In this document: piece after piece, positions 19,058-28,168 of the stretch
Numbering within the stretch: the stretch's first letter is position 1
How the letters are laid out: each line of letters opens with the position of its first letter
Assembly (NCBI RefSeq): GCF_006442205.1
Contig: NZ_VFVR01000002.1
Span: 953,767-1,017,766 of the forward strand
Length of the DNA: 64,000 bases
Origin: Mesorhizobium sp. B2-3-12
GTDB lineage: Bacteria; Pseudomonadota; Alphaproteobacteria; Rhizobiales; Rhizobiaceae
Direction of reading: 5' to 3'
Notes under the pieces: generated by a model
Database searches by the model: none
What the model was told of the DNA's origin: nothing
The model's input: the letters and a program-made list of their open reading frames with translations, nothing else
Made by a program: the position numbers and the translations under genes

Positions 19058-19752
19058 CAGGCGGTGACCTTGATCGGCGCCGGCGCCTCGATGCGGCCGG
19101 AGCGCATCGACACCTGGCGTAAACAGCGCGCCGCGAGCGCCGGATCGTGGGTGACCAGAACCAGCGTCATGCCGCGTTCGGCTGCCTTGGCGAACAGGAG
19201 ATCGGCGACCTGCCGTCCCGTCGCCTGGTCGAGATTGCCGGTCGGCTCGTCGGCGATCAGGATGCGCGGCGACGGTGCCAGCGCCCGGGCGATCGCCACG
19301 CGCTGCTGCTCGCCGCCGGAGAGTTCACCGGGATAATGGGTGACGCGGTCGCTCAGGCCCACGGCCGCCAGTTCCCGCTCCGCCACCGAGAAGGGATCGG
19401 CATGGCCGGCCAGTTCCAGCGGCACCGCGACATTTTCGAGCGCCGTCATGTTGGGGATGAGATGGAAGGACTGGAATACGATGCCAATGTTTCGGCCACG
19501 AAACGAAGCAATCTGATCCTCGGTTTTGCCATTGAGCAGTTCGCCGGCGATTCGCACCGCACCCGCATCGACTCGCTCCAGCCCTGCCAGCACCATCAGC
19601 AATGTCGACTTGCCGGACCCCGACGGACCGACGATGCCGGTCGCCTCACCACGTGCCACCTCGAGGCTGACGCCCTTCAGCACATGGACGGACGAGGCGC
19701 CTTCGCCGAGTGTCAGGGATACGTCTTGCAGCGCGATGACGGCTTCTGTCAA
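19057..19752 (-). CDS. ABC transporter ATP-binding protein, YbbA-type
   Basis: A 231-residue ATPase of the LolD/MacB class. Walker A GPSGSGKST is near residues 42-50; the Q-loop region is VFQSFHLIPNMTALENV; signature LSGGEQQRVAIARAL; Walker B ILIADEPTGNLD. It partners the YbbP-type permease, whose start overlaps its stop (TGATG). The promoter region is shared with the divergent esterase gene 85 bp away. Confidence 0.92.
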   Translation of the reverse strand: MTEAVIALQDVSLTLGEGASSVHVLKGVSLEVARGEATGIVGPSGSGKSTLLMVLAGLERVDAGAVRIAGELLNGKTEDQIASFRGRNIGIVFQSFHLIPNMTALENVAVPLELAGHADPFSVAERELAAVGLSDRVTHYPGELSGGEQQRVAIARALAPSPRILIADEPTGNLDQATGRQVADLLFAKAAERGMTLVLVTHDPALAARCLRQVSMRSGRIEAPAPIKVTA

Positions 19753-19837
19753 AATGAAAGCGTCCTATATGGGAAGTGAGGCTTTGCCTGTCGCAAGCCG
19801 TCGCCGGAAGAATTCATTGTCATATGGGGCTTGCCGC

Positions 19838-20482
19838 ATGTCTTTCAAACGCCGCTTTGCCGCAGGCCTGATCGTTTTCCTCGCCATTTGCGGCGCCATT
19901 TCGTCGGCGCGCGCCGAGCCATTCAAGATCGTCGGCTTCGGTGACAGCCTGATGGCGGGTTACGGCCTTGGCCCGGGCGAGGGCTTTACCGACAAATTGC
20001 AGGCAGCCCTTCGCGCCAAGGGCCATGATGTCACCGTCGCCAATGCCGGCGTCTCGGGCGACACGTCCAGCGGCGGCCTGGCGCGGCTCGACTGGTCGGT
20101 GCCCGACGGCACGCAACTGGTCATCCTCGAACTCGGCGCCAACGACATGCTGCGCGGCGTTTCGCCCGACATCACCAAAAGGAACCTGGACGAGATGCTG
20201 GGCAGGCTGAAGCAGCGCAAGATCGCCGTGCTTCTGGCCGGCATGCGGGCGGCGCCCAATCTAGGCGCCGACTACCAGAACGCCTTCGACGCCGTCTTTC
20301 CGGAACTAGCCGCCAAATACGGCGTTACGCTGTACCCGTTCTTTCTCGATGGCGTCGCCGGCCAGCCTGGGTTGCAACTCGAGGACGGCTTGCATCCGAG
20401 CGCCAAAGGGGTTGACCTGATGGTCGAGCGCGTCCTGCCGACGGTCGAGCGGACCATCGCGGCGGCGCCGGGAGGCTCGTGA
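19838..20482 (+). CDS. TesA-like arylesterase / lysophospholipase (SGNH hydrolase)
   Basis: A 214-residue periplasmic SGNH-family hydrolase. The signal peptide ends near SSARA (about residue 28). Block I is IVGFGDSLMAGYGLGPG with the catalytic Ser in GDS; the Gly block is NAGVSGDTSSGG; the Asn block is ELGANDMLRG; and DGLHPSAKG supplies the catalytic Asp and His. It hydrolyses acyl esters such as lysophospholipids or aryl esters. The ATG at 19838 is used because it starts the signal peptide. It is divergent from ybbA as in E. coli. Confidence 0.9.
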   Translation: MSFKRRFAAGLIVFLAICGAISSARAEPFKIVGFGDSLMAGYGLGPGEGFTDKLQAALRAKGHDVTVANAGVSGDTSSGGLARLDWSVPDGTQLVILELGANDMLRGVSPDITKRNLDEMLGRLKQRKIAVLLAGMRAAPNLGADYQNAFDAVFPELAAKYGVTLYPFFLDGVAGQPGLQLEDGLHPSAKGVDLMVERVLPTVERTIAAAPGGS

Positions 20483-20608
20483 GATCCGACAAAGCCCTTC
20501 CGTTAGGGAAAGTTTTAGCAAAGCCTGCGACCAACAAACCACTTGCTCCATTTGATTATCGATGATTCGCTAGGGATGACAGTTCGATTCGAGGAAGGGA
20601 GGCTCTTC

Positions 20609-21202
20609 ATGCCGCGTCTTTTCACCGCCCTCGAAATTCCGCGTGATGCCGCCCTTTCGCTGTCGCTGCTCCGGGGCGGCCTGCCCGGGGCCCGCTGGAT
20701 CGACGTCGAAAACTACCATCTGACGCTGCGCTTCATCGGCGATGTCCAGGGCCATGTCGCCGACGAGATCGCCAATGCGCTCGACCGGGTCCACCGCCCT
20801 TCCTTCTCGCTGACCTTGTCCGGGGTCGGGGCTTTCGGCCAGAAGAAGCCGCATGCGGTGTGGGCGGGCGCCTTTCCCTCGCCCGATCTCAACGCCCTTC
20901 AGGGCGAGATCGAGCGCATCTGCCAGCGGCTCGGCATTCCCGCCGATCCGCGCAGGTTCATGCCGCATGTGACGCTGGCGCGGCTGCGCAACTCGAGCCC
21001 GCTCGACGTCGCCCAATATTTGTCGGCGCGCGGCAATTTCTCGACGCTGCCGTTCCGCATCGGCCGTTTCGTGCTGATGTCGTCGCGCGATTCGGTCGGC
21101 GGCGGCCCCTATATCGTCGAGGAAGCCTGGCCGCTGTCCGGCGTCGATACGCGTGCCAGCCGTGTTGCCAGCGCCTCCGACGCCTCGCGGATCATGCGGT
21201 AG
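20609..21202 (+). CDS. thpR: RNA 2',3'-cyclic phosphodiesterase ThpR
   Basis: A 197-residue 2H-phosphoesterase. The two catalytic motifs are HLTLRFIG (near residues 39-46) and HVTLARL (near 122-128). The family opens 2',3'-cyclic phosphates on RNA and was first known as 2'-5' RNA ligase. The ATG at 20609 follows GAGGAAGGGAGG, a very strong ribosome site. Its last 94 bases overlap the end of the convergent phosphatase gene. Confidence 0.93.
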   Translation: MPRLFTALEIPRDAALSLSLLRGGLPGARWIDVENYHLTLRFIGDVQGHVADEIANALDRVHRPSFSLTLSGVGAFGQKKPHAVWAGAFPSPDLNALQGEIERICQRLGIPADPRRFMPHVTLARLRNSSPLDVAQYLSARGNFSTLPFRIGRFVLMSSRDSVGGGPYIVEEAWPLSGVDTRASRVASASDASRIMR

Positions 21203-21624
21203 ACCGAAGCGAACGCTTCCTGATCCTCATAATAGGGATCGGGCACATCGCACGTCCTGCCCTGCGCGAATTCCATGAACAGGTGGATGCGATCGCGCAC
21301 CGCCGCCGGCGCCAGCGCTCTCAGGTCGGCGACATTGGACCGGTCCATGCCGAAGATCAGGTCGAAGCGGTGAAAATCCTCCGGCGTGATCCTGCGCGCC
21401 CGCTGGCGCGAGATGTCGATGCCGTGGCGCGACGCGATGGCGATCGAGCGCGGATCGGGAGCGGATCCGACCTCCCAGCCGCCGGTGGCGGCCGAATCGA
21501 GCACGATACCCCCACCGTTTCCGCGCTCCGCCAGCACGGCGCGAAGGACGCCTTCGGCCAGCGGCGACCGACAGATGTTGCCGAGGCAGACGAAAAGAAC
21601 GGAATTTATGGGCTTCGCGATCAT
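21109..21624 (-). CDS. Low-molecular-weight protein-tyrosine phosphatase
   Basis: A 171-residue LMW phosphatase. The signature loop is VCLGNICRS with nucleophile Cys13 and Arg19 (C-x5-R), and the general acid loop is VPDPYYEDQEAF. It removes phosphate from tyrosine, or possibly arginine, side chains. The start at 21624 gives MIAKPINSVLFVCLGNICRS. Its 3' end is antisense to the last 94 bases of thpR; the family core ends before the overlap, so the C-terminal tail is the variable part. Confidence 0.92.
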   Translation of the reverse strand: MIAKPINSVLFVCLGNICRSPLAEGVLRAVLAERGNGGGIVLDSAATGGWEVGSAPDPRSIAIASRHGIDISRQRARRITPEDFHRFDLIFGMDRSNVADLRALAPAAVRDRIHLFMEFAQGRTCDVPDPYYEDQEAFASVYRMIREASEALATRLARVSTPDSGQASSTI

Positions 21625-21674
21625 GGATCCGGCGCTATGGTGACGACTTCAGCGCCATAGCATAGGAAGCGGAC

Positions 21675-21971
21675 ATGACGAGAGAGAAACTGGGCAGGCA
21701 AGCCGCCGAAGCCGCGCTCACCGGGCTTGACGGCTGGACGCTGGCACAGGACGGCGCCTCGATCGGCCGCACCTTCACCTTCAACAATTTCTCCGAGGCC
21801 TTCGCCTTCATGACCCGTGTGGCGCTCGCCGCCGAGAAGATGGACCATCATCCCGACTGGTCGAATGTCTACAAGACGGTCGTCGTGACCCTCAACACGC
21901 ACGACGCCGGCGGCGTGACGGCGCTCGATATCGAACTGGCCAAGAAGATGAACCGCTATTTCGGCGGCTGA
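21675..21971 (+). CDS. phhB: 4a-hydroxytetrahydrobiopterin dehydratase
   Basis: A 98-residue pterin-4-alpha-carbinolamine dehydratase. The active-site region is [20 protein letters not shown], with the paired His and the Trp of the family, and [15 protein letters not shown] closes the domain. It dehydrates 4a-hydroxypterins to recycle the cofactor of aromatic amino acid hydroxylases, and is also reported to influence molybdopterin-linked activities. The ATG at 21675 is the natural start. It stands alone, divergent from the phosphatase. Confidence 0.93.
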   Translation: MTREKLGRQAAEAALTGLDGWTLAQDGASIGRTFTFNNFSEAFAFMTRVALAAEKMDHHPDWSNVYKTVVVTLNTHDAGGVTALDIELAKKMNRYFGG

Positions 21972-22108
21972 ACACCGGCTGTCCGTGCTGTGGGCCGGGC
22001 GTGGGCCGCCAAATCGGCGCTCGCATCTTGCAGCCGGGGTCGGCTTTCACCACATTTTGATCGGCGGGCATGCGCCAGGTAGCGCATGAGACCCGCTAGG
22101 AGAGATTG

Positions 22109-22471
22109 ATGGCGCAAGAATCCGGTTTTGACTTCTTCGGCTTTGGCGACAGGCTGGGCGGCGAGGGCGAAGTGCGCGAGAAATTCTGGCGCACGGCCAA
22201 GAAGGCCGCGCGGCAGATCCCCTTCATGGAGGACGTCGTCGCCGCCTATTACTGCGCCATGGACAAGAACACGCCGCTGCGCGCCAAGGGCATCTTGGTG
22301 GCGGCGCTCGGCTACTTCGTGCTGCCGGTGGACCTCATCCCCGACTTCATCTTCGGGGTGGGCTTCACCGACGACATCGCCGTGCTGACCGCCGCGATCA
22401 CCGCCGTCAGCGCCCATATCACGCCGGCGCACCGGCAGGCCGCCAAGAACGCGATCGCGGACAAGAGCTAA
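22109..22471 (+). CDS. YkvA / DUF1232 family protein
   Basis: A 120-residue protein with the DUF1232 core (residues about 48-90), including MDKNTPLRAKGILVAALGYF followed by VLPVDLIPDFIFGVGFTDD, a hydrophobic hairpin that probably inserts in the membrane. No reaction is known for the family. The ATG at 22109 follows TAGGAGAG; a TTG three bases upstream is in frame but badly spaced. Monocistronic. Confidence 0.85.
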   Translation: MAQESGFDFFGFGDRLGGEGEVREKFWRTAKKAARQIPFMEDVVAAYYCAMDKNTPLRAKGILVAALGYFVLPVDLIPDFIFGVGFTDDIAVLTAAITAVSAHITPAHRQAAKNAIADKS

Positions 22472-22756
22472 GTCCCGCGGCCCGAATCCCGCCGCGCCGG
22501 CCCGGTCCCTGGACAGGGGCGTTCAGCGGCGGGCCAAAAGTCAAACTCTTGCCGTTTTCGTGGCCTCCAAGTCACCAAAGGGACGCCGTGCCAGCCGCTG
22601 ACAAGGCGGCGGCGCGGAAATGGCGGCGGTTTCCTGGGGTGAAGGTCCTTTTCTCTTGGGAACTTCACCGTTTGGTAACCCAGATTAAATCAAAATGAAG
22701 CGACGGCAGGACGCCATGCGGCCCGCCTCCGCACCATTTGGAATACGGGAAAAACG

Positions 22757-23260
22757 ATGCGCGGATTGATTGCACTAGTTTCGAGCCTGGTCCTGGCGGC
22801 CTCGGCGGCGCCGGCCTTGGCGCAGCAGGCGACCAAGATCGGCCAGCACAATGCCTGGGGCACCTACAGCTACCAGGCGTCGGGCGGCAAGGTCTGCTAC
22901 GTGCTGACCGTGCCGACCGACAAGCAGCCGCCGACGCTCGACCATGGCGACATGTTCTTCTTCGTCAGCCAGCGGCCCGGCCAGCAGGTCTCCTATGAGC
23001 CGCAGTTCATCGCCGGCTATAATTTCCAGGAAGGCTCCAAGGCCACCGTCACCATCGACAAGAAGACCTTCTCGATGTTCACGCGCGGAAAATCGGCCTG
23101 GGTGGAGAATGCGGCGGAAGAGCCGGTGCTGATCGCGGCGATGAAGACAGGCACCGACATGAAGGTGTCTGCGAAGTCGGGCCGCGGCAACCCCACCAAC
23201 TATGTCTTCTCGCTGAAGGGCATTTCGGCGGCGCTGTCCTCGATCGCCAAATGCAAATAG
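22757..23260 (+). CDS. Invasion-associated locus B (IalB)-like periplasmic protein
   Basis: A 167-residue secreted protein. The signal peptide MRGLIALVSSLVLAASAAPA ends at ALAQQ. The mature domain matches the IalB family (PF06776 type): WGTYSYQASGGKVCYVLTVP near the start and a final Cys in SSIAKCK, probably forming a disulfide. In Bartonella the namesake aids erythrocyte invasion; in rhizobia these proteins are common and uncharacterised. The 285-bp stretch before it shows no other gene. Confidence 0.85.
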   Translation: MRGLIALVSSLVLAASAAPALAQQATKIGQHNAWGTYSYQASGGKVCYVLTVPTDKQPPTLDHGDMFFFVSQRPGQQVSYEPQFIAGYNFQEGSKATVTIDKKTFSMFTRGKSAWVENAAEEPVLIAAMKTGTDMKVSAKSGRGNPTNYVFSLKGISAALSSIAKCK

Positions 23261-23342
23261 GCAAGGCAGGCCAAAGCCTCCTCAGCCCCTTCTCGCTGCG
23301 TCCGCATCGCGGCCGCTGACCGGTTATGAGTTCGGCTCCCGG

Positions 23343-23693
23343 TCAGACGGTCCAGGTCCAGTCGATCGGGTAGTTGAAAATCGGGGTAAACGTCACGCCA
23401 GCCGCCTCCATGTCCCTGCGGCCGTCGACGACCATCTCCTTCAGATGGTCCAACTGTGCCGCATGCTCGTCGGTGTCCCAGACGCTAACTTGCACGATCG
23501 AGCCCTTCGGCGAGACGCCCGCATAAAAATGAAGCAGCCCTGGCAACCGCCTGATGGCCGGGATTATGTACTCCGAGGTCTTCTTGCTCGCGGCGTCGAC
23601 CTCGGCGAACCGGCTCGGCTCGTAGCTGGCGCGGGAGACGCGGACGACGGCCGTTGTCGGCAACGACTCGGCCAGGGTGATTCTTTCTGTCAT
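23343..23693 (-). CDS. Small dimeric alpha-beta barrel (ABM-like) protein
   Basis: A 116-residue protein that looks like the antibiotic biosynthesis monooxygenase / dimeric alpha-beta barrel fold: a first strand TTAVVRVSRASYEP, a helix with SEYIIPAIRRLPGLLHFYAG, then VQVSVWDTDEHAAQL and a helix before the C-terminal strand. No catalytic residues can be named and the substrate is unknown. The ATG at 23693 has AGGAT upstream. It stands alone between the IalB-like gene and a CLC channel. Confidence 0.65.
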   Translation of the reverse strand: MTERITLAESLPTTAVVRVSRASYEPSRFAEVDAASKKTSEYIIPAIRRLPGLLHFYAGVSPKGSIVQVSVWDTDEHAAQLDHLKEMVVDGRRDMEAAGVTFTPIFNYPIDWTWTV

Positions 23694-23756
23694 GGGGATC
23701 CTATCTCTTGCTTCGCCGCGGCAACATCGCGGGCGCTGTCTTGCCGGATGTGAGTC

Positions 23757-23805
23757 GGAGCCTAAGCAATTCCGGGAAAATGCGAAGCGGTTTCCGGCCG
23801 AAGTT
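23757..23805. repeat. Degenerate intergenic repeat (agcaattccnggaaaa family)
   Basis: The run aagcaattccgggaaaatg followed by cgaagcggtttccggccg is the reverse-oriented relative of the repeat at 46345-46475 (agcaattccaggaaaa...cggttttcc). Such elements are scattered between genes in Mesorhizobium-type genomes. Confidence 0.6.
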
Positions 23806-23811
23806 AAGGCT

Positions 23812-25152
23812 TCAACTTTCGACCGTGGCCCGCCGCCGCCGGATCGCCTCGGCGATAAAGACCCGCGACAGGGCGTGATAGAGCGGCTCGTGCGAGATCA
23901 GGCGCGCCGTGCCGTAGCCCAGCATCGAGGCCAGCATCAGGCCGATGACATTGTCGTGATTGCCGGTCATTTCGAGGATGATGACGAAAGCCGTCATCGG
24001 CGCCTGCACCACGCCGGCGAAATAGCCGGCCATGCCGAGCAGGGCCGCGACGCCAGCGCTGCCCCCGAACAGCAGGCCGAGCGAACTGCCGATGCCGGCG
24101 CCGACCGCCAGCGAGGGCGCGAAGATGCCGCCGGGAATGCCTGAGATCATCGACAGCAGTCCGGCCGCGAATTTCTCGAGGAAAAAGAACCAGGGCAGCG
24201 GCGTGCCTTCGACGGCGCTGCGCGCCTGCGCGTAGCCGGTGCCGAAGGTCAGGCCGCCAGAGAGGATGCCGATCACCGCCACGGCGAGCCCGCAGACGGC
24301 TGCCACCAGCAGCGCGCGCCACAGCGGCTGCAGCGCGTTCCAGCGCCGGATGCGGCGCGTCGCCTTCAGCGCCAGCAGGGAGAACAGCGCCCCGAAGCCG
24401 CCGCCGATGATCCCGCAGGCGATCACCAGCGGCCAGTCGGCGGCGAACGAGATCGTGTCCTTGGACACGCCGAAATAGGTGTAGTTGCCGACCAGCCCGA
24501 GCGAGGCGAGGCCGGCCAGGATCACCGCCGTCAGCACCAGCCCGTTGGTGCGGGCCTCATAGGTGCGGCCCATTTCCTCGATGGCGAAAACGATGCCGGC
24601 AAGCGGCGTGTTGAAGGCAGCCGCGATGCCGGCGGCAGAACCGGCCAGGATCAGGCCGCGCGCCTGCGCCATGCCGCCCCAGCGCGCCGCCTGCAGCATC
24701 AGCGACGCGCCGACCTGGACCGTCGGCCCTTCGCGGCCGATGGACGCGCCGCAGAACAGGCCGACGATGGTGAGCGCGATCTTGCCCGCCACCAACCTGA
24801 GCGACAGGATATGGCTGCGGTCGTCGTCGTCACGCAGGTGCCGGGCGGCGATCGCCTGGGGAATGCCGCTGCCTTGCGAGCCCGGGAAAAAGGCGTGCGC
24901 CAGCCACGCGCACAGGACGAAGCCGAGCGGGGTGATCGCGAGCGGCAGATAGAAGCGCCAGCCGCCATCATTGCCGATCACCAGATGGAACAGTGCCTGC
25001 GCCTTGTCGGCCAGCACCGCGAACAGCACGCTGATGACGCCGATCGAAATGGCGCCGGCCCAGAACACCAGGCGCGGCTGCCACACGCGCCGCGAGCCCC
25101 ATATGGCGCGCGAGCGCCGCAGCAAGGGATGTCTTCGCGATTGGCCGGCCAT
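23812..25152 (-). CDS. CLC-family chloride channel / transporter
   Basis: A 446-residue CLC protein with the three anion-pathway motifs in order: GSQGSGIPQ (about residue 100), GREGPTVQVG with the gating Glu (about 140), and GIPGGIFAPSLAVGAGIG (about 340). Those with this gating Glu are usually chloride/proton antiporters. There is no C-terminal CBS domain. The ATG at 25152 gives MAGQSRRHPLLRRSRAIWGS; an in-frame ATG 13 codons earlier is possible. Monocistronic and divergent from the DUF305 gene. Confidence 0.9.
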   Translation of the reverse strand: MAGQSRRHPLLRRSRAIWGSRRVWQPRLVFWAGAISIGVISVLFAVLADKAQALFHLVIGNDGGWRFYLPLAITPLGFVLCAWLAHAFFPGSQGSGIPQAIAARHLRDDDDRSHILSLRLVAGKIALTIVGLFCGASIGREGPTVQVGASLMLQAARWGGMAQARGLILAGSAAGIAAAFNTPLAGIVFAIEEMGRTYEARTNGLVLTAVILAGLASLGLVGNYTYFGVSKDTISFAADWPLVIACGIIGGGFGALFSLLALKATRRIRRWNALQPLWRALLVAAVCGLAVAVIGILSGGLTFGTGYAQARSAVEGTPLPWFFFLEKFAAGLLSMISGIPGGIFAPSLAVGAGIGSSLGLLFGGSAGVAALLGMAGYFAGVVQAPMTAFVIILEMTGNHDNVIGLMLASMLGYGTARLISHEPLYHALSRVFIAEAIRRRRATVES

Positions 25153-25280
25153 GTCTGTCCTCGTGGGAAAACCCAGCCCTAACACAGGCATGATGCCGAT
25201 CAAGTGAGAGTCTGACGATCGGACCGGGATCAAAAGGCCGCCGTCGCGGTTGTGTCCGTTTGAGCAAGGAATCCGCAGTC

Positions 25281-25838
25281 ATGAGCTATGTCAGATTTGC
25301 CGCGATGATCCTGGTGTCCACGGTCCTCATGTACGGGCTCATGTACCTGAACACCTATGCGCTGGATCACGTTTTCTTCAGCCAGACCCGGGTCTGGATG
25401 GCTATCGTGATGGGCGCCGCAATGGCAATTGTCATGATCGGCTTCATGTGGGGAATGTACAAGAGCTTGGCCGCGAATGTCGGCATCGTCATCGGCGGCA
25501 TGCTCGTATTCGCTGGTGCCCTATGGCTGGTCAGAAGCCAGGAAACCGTGAGCGACGTGTCGTATATGAAGGCAATGATCCCGCACCACTCGATCGCGAT
25601 CATGACCAGCGAACGCGCCCACATCCGCGACCCGGAGGTGCGAAAGCTCGCGGACGGCATCATAGACGCCCAGGTGCGCGAGATCACGCAAATGAAGCGT
25701 CTGATTGCGCGGCTCGAAGCGAATCCCGTAGCGGCCGGCGCTCCCGACCTGCCGTCCTACCGAGCCCGGGATGCTCCGCCGCCGCCGCCGGAGACCGACC
25801 AGAGCACCGGTATCGATACGCTCTCCATCGACAGGTAG
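25281..25838 (+). CDS. Membrane-anchored DUF305 protein
   Basis: A 185-residue protein with three membrane helices in the first 85 residues (starting MSYVRFAAMILVSTVLMYGL) and a periplasmic DUF305 four-helix region (MKAMIPHHSIAIMTSERAHI, then KLADGIIDAQVREITQMKRL). The His-His and Met residues of DUF305 bind copper in some characterised relatives. The ATG at 25281 follows CAAGGAA; an in-frame TTG at 25260 would add seven residues. Its neighbour across a terminator is a Met-rich secreted protein. Confidence 0.85.
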   Translation: MSYVRFAAMILVSTVLMYGLMYLNTYALDHVFFSQTRVWMAIVMGAAMAIVMIGFMWGMYKSLAANVGIVIGGMLVFAGALWLVRSQETVSDVSYMKAMIPHHSIAIMTSERAHIRDPEVRKLADGIIDAQVREITQMKRLIARLEANPVAAGAPDLPSYRARDAPPPPPETDQSTGIDTLSIDR

Positions 25839-25878
25839 GCGCGGGGATGGACGTGCGGATGATACGGAAGCTGACCAT

Positions 25879-25902
25879 CCCGCCGGCTTCCAGGCCGGCG
25901 GG
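25879..25902 (+). terminator. Terminator after the DUF305 gene
   Basis: A nine-bp perfect stem CCCGCCGGC / GCCGGCGGG with a six-base loop, followed by CAAGTTTTT. It separates the convergent DUF305 and Met-rich protein genes. Confidence 0.85.
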
Positions 25903-25920
25903 CAAGTTTTTCCGAGATCG

Positions 25921-26220
25921 TCACATGGCCATTTTTTCACATTCGGCCTGGGCCTTCTTGGTCGATGTATCGATCATGTAGGCTTTACCCTTGGCGTCGG
26001 TCATCATCATCATGCAATGCTTGATGGGCTTGGCCATTTTCATCATGTCGGCGCCCATCTTCGCGTCCGGCATCATGGTGCCCATGTGGCCGTCCGGCAT
26101 GATCGCCGTCACCTGGCCACCTTTCATCATGGTCATGGTGCCCATCGTATCCTCGGCAAACGCCTGCGAGGCGCAAAGAGCGGCGACGCCGGCAATGACG
26201 GCGAGCTTGATCGATTTCAT
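25921..26220 (-). CDS. Methionine-rich secreted protein, possible copper binder
   Basis: A 99-residue protein with a signal peptide (MKSIKLAVIAGVAALCASQA, cleaved near FAEDT). The mature part of about 77 residues contains 19 Met, two Cys and two His, including the run HCMMMMTDAKGKAY and repeated MM pairs (GTMMPD, ADMMKM). Met-rich clusters of this kind bind copper(I) or silver in known chaperones. No family name is certain. The ATG at 26220 starts the signal peptide. It is convergent with the DUF305 gene, which also points to metal handling. Confidence 0.7.
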   Translation of the reverse strand: MKSIKLAVIAGVAALCASQAFAEDTMGTMTMMKGGQVTAIMPDGHMGTMMPDAKMGADMMKMAKPIKHCMMMMTDAKGKAYMIDTSTKKAQAECEKMAM

Positions 26221-26486
26221 TCTGCATACTCCCATTGTGCGGGGCACAGTTGCCCCATTTCAGGGTTCGCGGATGGCTCGCCAGCCGTTACGCCGACACG
26301 AATATGTGATCGCTCGCGCGCCGGGAAACAGCACCAGGCAGGCGCGGCTTGTCCACCGCGACACGCGGCGGGAAAGACTGCCCGATCGGCCGCGGCATGA
26401 CTCTGCCGCCAAGCTGTGCTATGCGCCGCTCTTGACATCGGGCCGATGGATGAAATCGGCCGTAAACCGCTTATATCAGTGGAACC

Positions 26487-27722
26487 ATGACCCTTTCACT
26501 CGACCTTACCGCCGAAGGCGCCCGCGACGCCTTGCGCGCTCGCCCCGCGCAGGCAGAAAAGCCCTCGCTGATTGGCCTGACACGGGCCGAACTCGGCGAG
26601 GCTCTCGTCGCTTCAGGCATCGTGCCGGAGCGTCAGGCAAAAATGCGCGCTCAGCAGCTCTGGCACTGGATGTATGTGCGCGGCGTGTCCGACTTCGCTC
26701 ATATGTTCAACATCTCCAAGGACCTTCGCGCCGAGCTGGACAAGCATTTCACGGTCGCCCGGCCCGAGATCGTCGAGGAGCAGATTTCCGCCGACGGCAC
26801 GCGAAAGTGGCTGTTCCGCTTCCCGCCGCGCGGCGCCGGCCGGCCGGTCGAGATCGAAACCGTCTATATCCCCGAGGAAGGCCGCGGCACGCTCTGCATC
26901 TCCTCGCAGGTCGGCTGCACGCTGACCTGTTCGTTCTGCCACACCGGCACGCAGAAGCTGGTGCGCAATCTCACCGCCGAGGAAATCCTTGCGCAGCTGC
27001 TCACCGCGCGCGACCGGCTCGGCGACTTCCCCGACCGCGACACGCCCGACGGCGCCATCGTGCCGGCCGAGGGCCGCAAAGTGTCCAACATCGTCATGAT
27101 GGGCATGGGCGAGCCGCTCTACAATTTCGAGGCGGTCAAGAAGGCCCTGCTGATCGCCTCCGACGGCGACGGCCTTTCGCTGTCGAAGCGCCGCATCACG
27201 CTGTCGACCTCCGGCGTGGTGCCGGAAATCTTCCGCACCGGCGAGGAGATCGGCGTCATGCTGGCGATCTCGCTGCATGCCACCAATGACGATCTGCGCG
27301 ACCTGCTTGTGCCGATCAACAAGAAGTATCCGCTGAGCGAGCTGATCGCCGCCTGCAAGGCCTATCCCGGCCTGTCCAACGCCAAGCGCATCACCTTCGA
27401 ATATGTGATGCTGAAGGACGTCAACGATTCCATCGAGGACGCCAAGGCGCTGATCAAGCTGCTCAAGGGCGTTCCGGCCAAGATCAATTTGATCCCGTTC
27501 AACCCGTGGCCGGGCACCAACTACCAGTGCTCGGACTGGGAAACGATCGAGAAATTCGCCGACTACATCAACAATGCCGGCTATGCCTCGCCGATCCGCA
27601 CGCCGCGCGGCCGCGACATCCTCGCCGCCTGCGGTCAGCTGAAGTCGGAATCGGAGCGCATGCGCAAGGTCGACCGGCTGGCGCTGGAAGCCATGATGAT
27701 CGCGGGGCATGGCGAGGTGTGA
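26487..27722 (+). CDS. rlmN: 23S rRNA (adenine2503-C2)-methyltransferase RlmN
   Basis: A 411-residue radical-SAM methyltransferase. The cluster motif CTLTCSFC supplies Cys144, Cys148 and Cys151, the [11 protein letters not shown] segment binds SAM, and the second catalytic cysteine is Cys382 in [10 protein letters not shown]. It methylates A2503 of 23S rRNA and A37 of some tRNAs. The stop overlaps the next gene start by four bases (GTGA), so two small membrane proteins are co-translated with it. Confidence 0.96.
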   Translation: MTLSLDLTAEGARDALRARPAQAEKPSLIGLTRAELGEALVASGIVPERQAKMRAQQLWHWMYVRGVSDFAHMFNISKDLRAELDKHFTVARPEIVEEQISADGTRKWLFRFPPRGAGRPVEIETVYIPEEGRGTLCISSQVGCTLTCSFCHTGTQKLVRNLTAEEILAQLLTARDRLGDFPDRDTPDGAIVPAEGRKVSNIVMMGMGEPLYNFEAVKKALLIASDGDGLSLSKRRITLSTSGVVPEIFRTGEEIGVMLAISLHATNDDLRDLLVPINKKYPLSELIAACKAYPGLSNAKRITFEYVMLKDVNDSIEDAKALIKLLKGVPAKINLIPFNPWPGTNYQCSDWETIEKFADYINNAGYASPIRTPRGRDILAACGQLKSESERMRKVDRLALEAMMIAGHGEV

Positions 27723-28168
27723 CCCGTCTCGTTGCCTGGCTCAAGCGTCTGGTCCTGATAGCAGTCGGTTATGTCGCCGCCGTGCTGACCTCGATCGTGG
27801 TGCCTGTGCTGCTGATCACCCTTCTGGAAGGGATCGAGTATGGCAACTGGTCGATGGTTTTTGCATTCGACTGGCTGGGCTCCTTCCCGCTCGCCGTGCT
27901 GACCGTGGCCCTCTGTGCGCTGCTGATCGTCGGCCCCGCCATCCTTGTCGCCGAACGGTGGTCGCTGCGAAGCTGGTCCTACTTCGCCGTCACCGGGGCG
28001 ATCACCTCCATCGCCTTTGGTGTTCTGGTCCCCGGCTCGGCCGGAGGGTTTGTCTTCAATCCGGGTTTCCTCGGCTTCCTGGCCACGGCCGGCACCGCCG
28101 CCGGCTGGGTCTATTGGCTGCTCGCCGGGCGCAAGTCCGGTCGTCTCACCAGCGCTGATCCCCAATGA
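27719..28168 (+). CDS. Small four-helix membrane protein (first of a paralogous pair)
   Basis: A 149-residue protein with about four membrane helices, beginning [20 protein letters not shown]. It starts at a GTG that overlaps the rlmN stop (GTGA). It ends with the pattern [15 protein letters not shown], and both ends resemble the next gene, so the two appear to be ancient tandem duplicates. I do not recognise a named family. The coupling to rlmN suggests shared expression but not necessarily shared function. Confidence 0.75.
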   Translation: MTRLVAWLKRLVLIAVGYVAAVLTSIVVPVLLITLLEGIEYGNWSMVFAFDWLGSFPLAVLTVALCALLIVGPAILVAERWSLRSWSYFAVTGAITSIAFGVLVPGSAGGFVFNPGFLGFLATAGTAAGWVYWLLAGRKSGRLTSADPQ

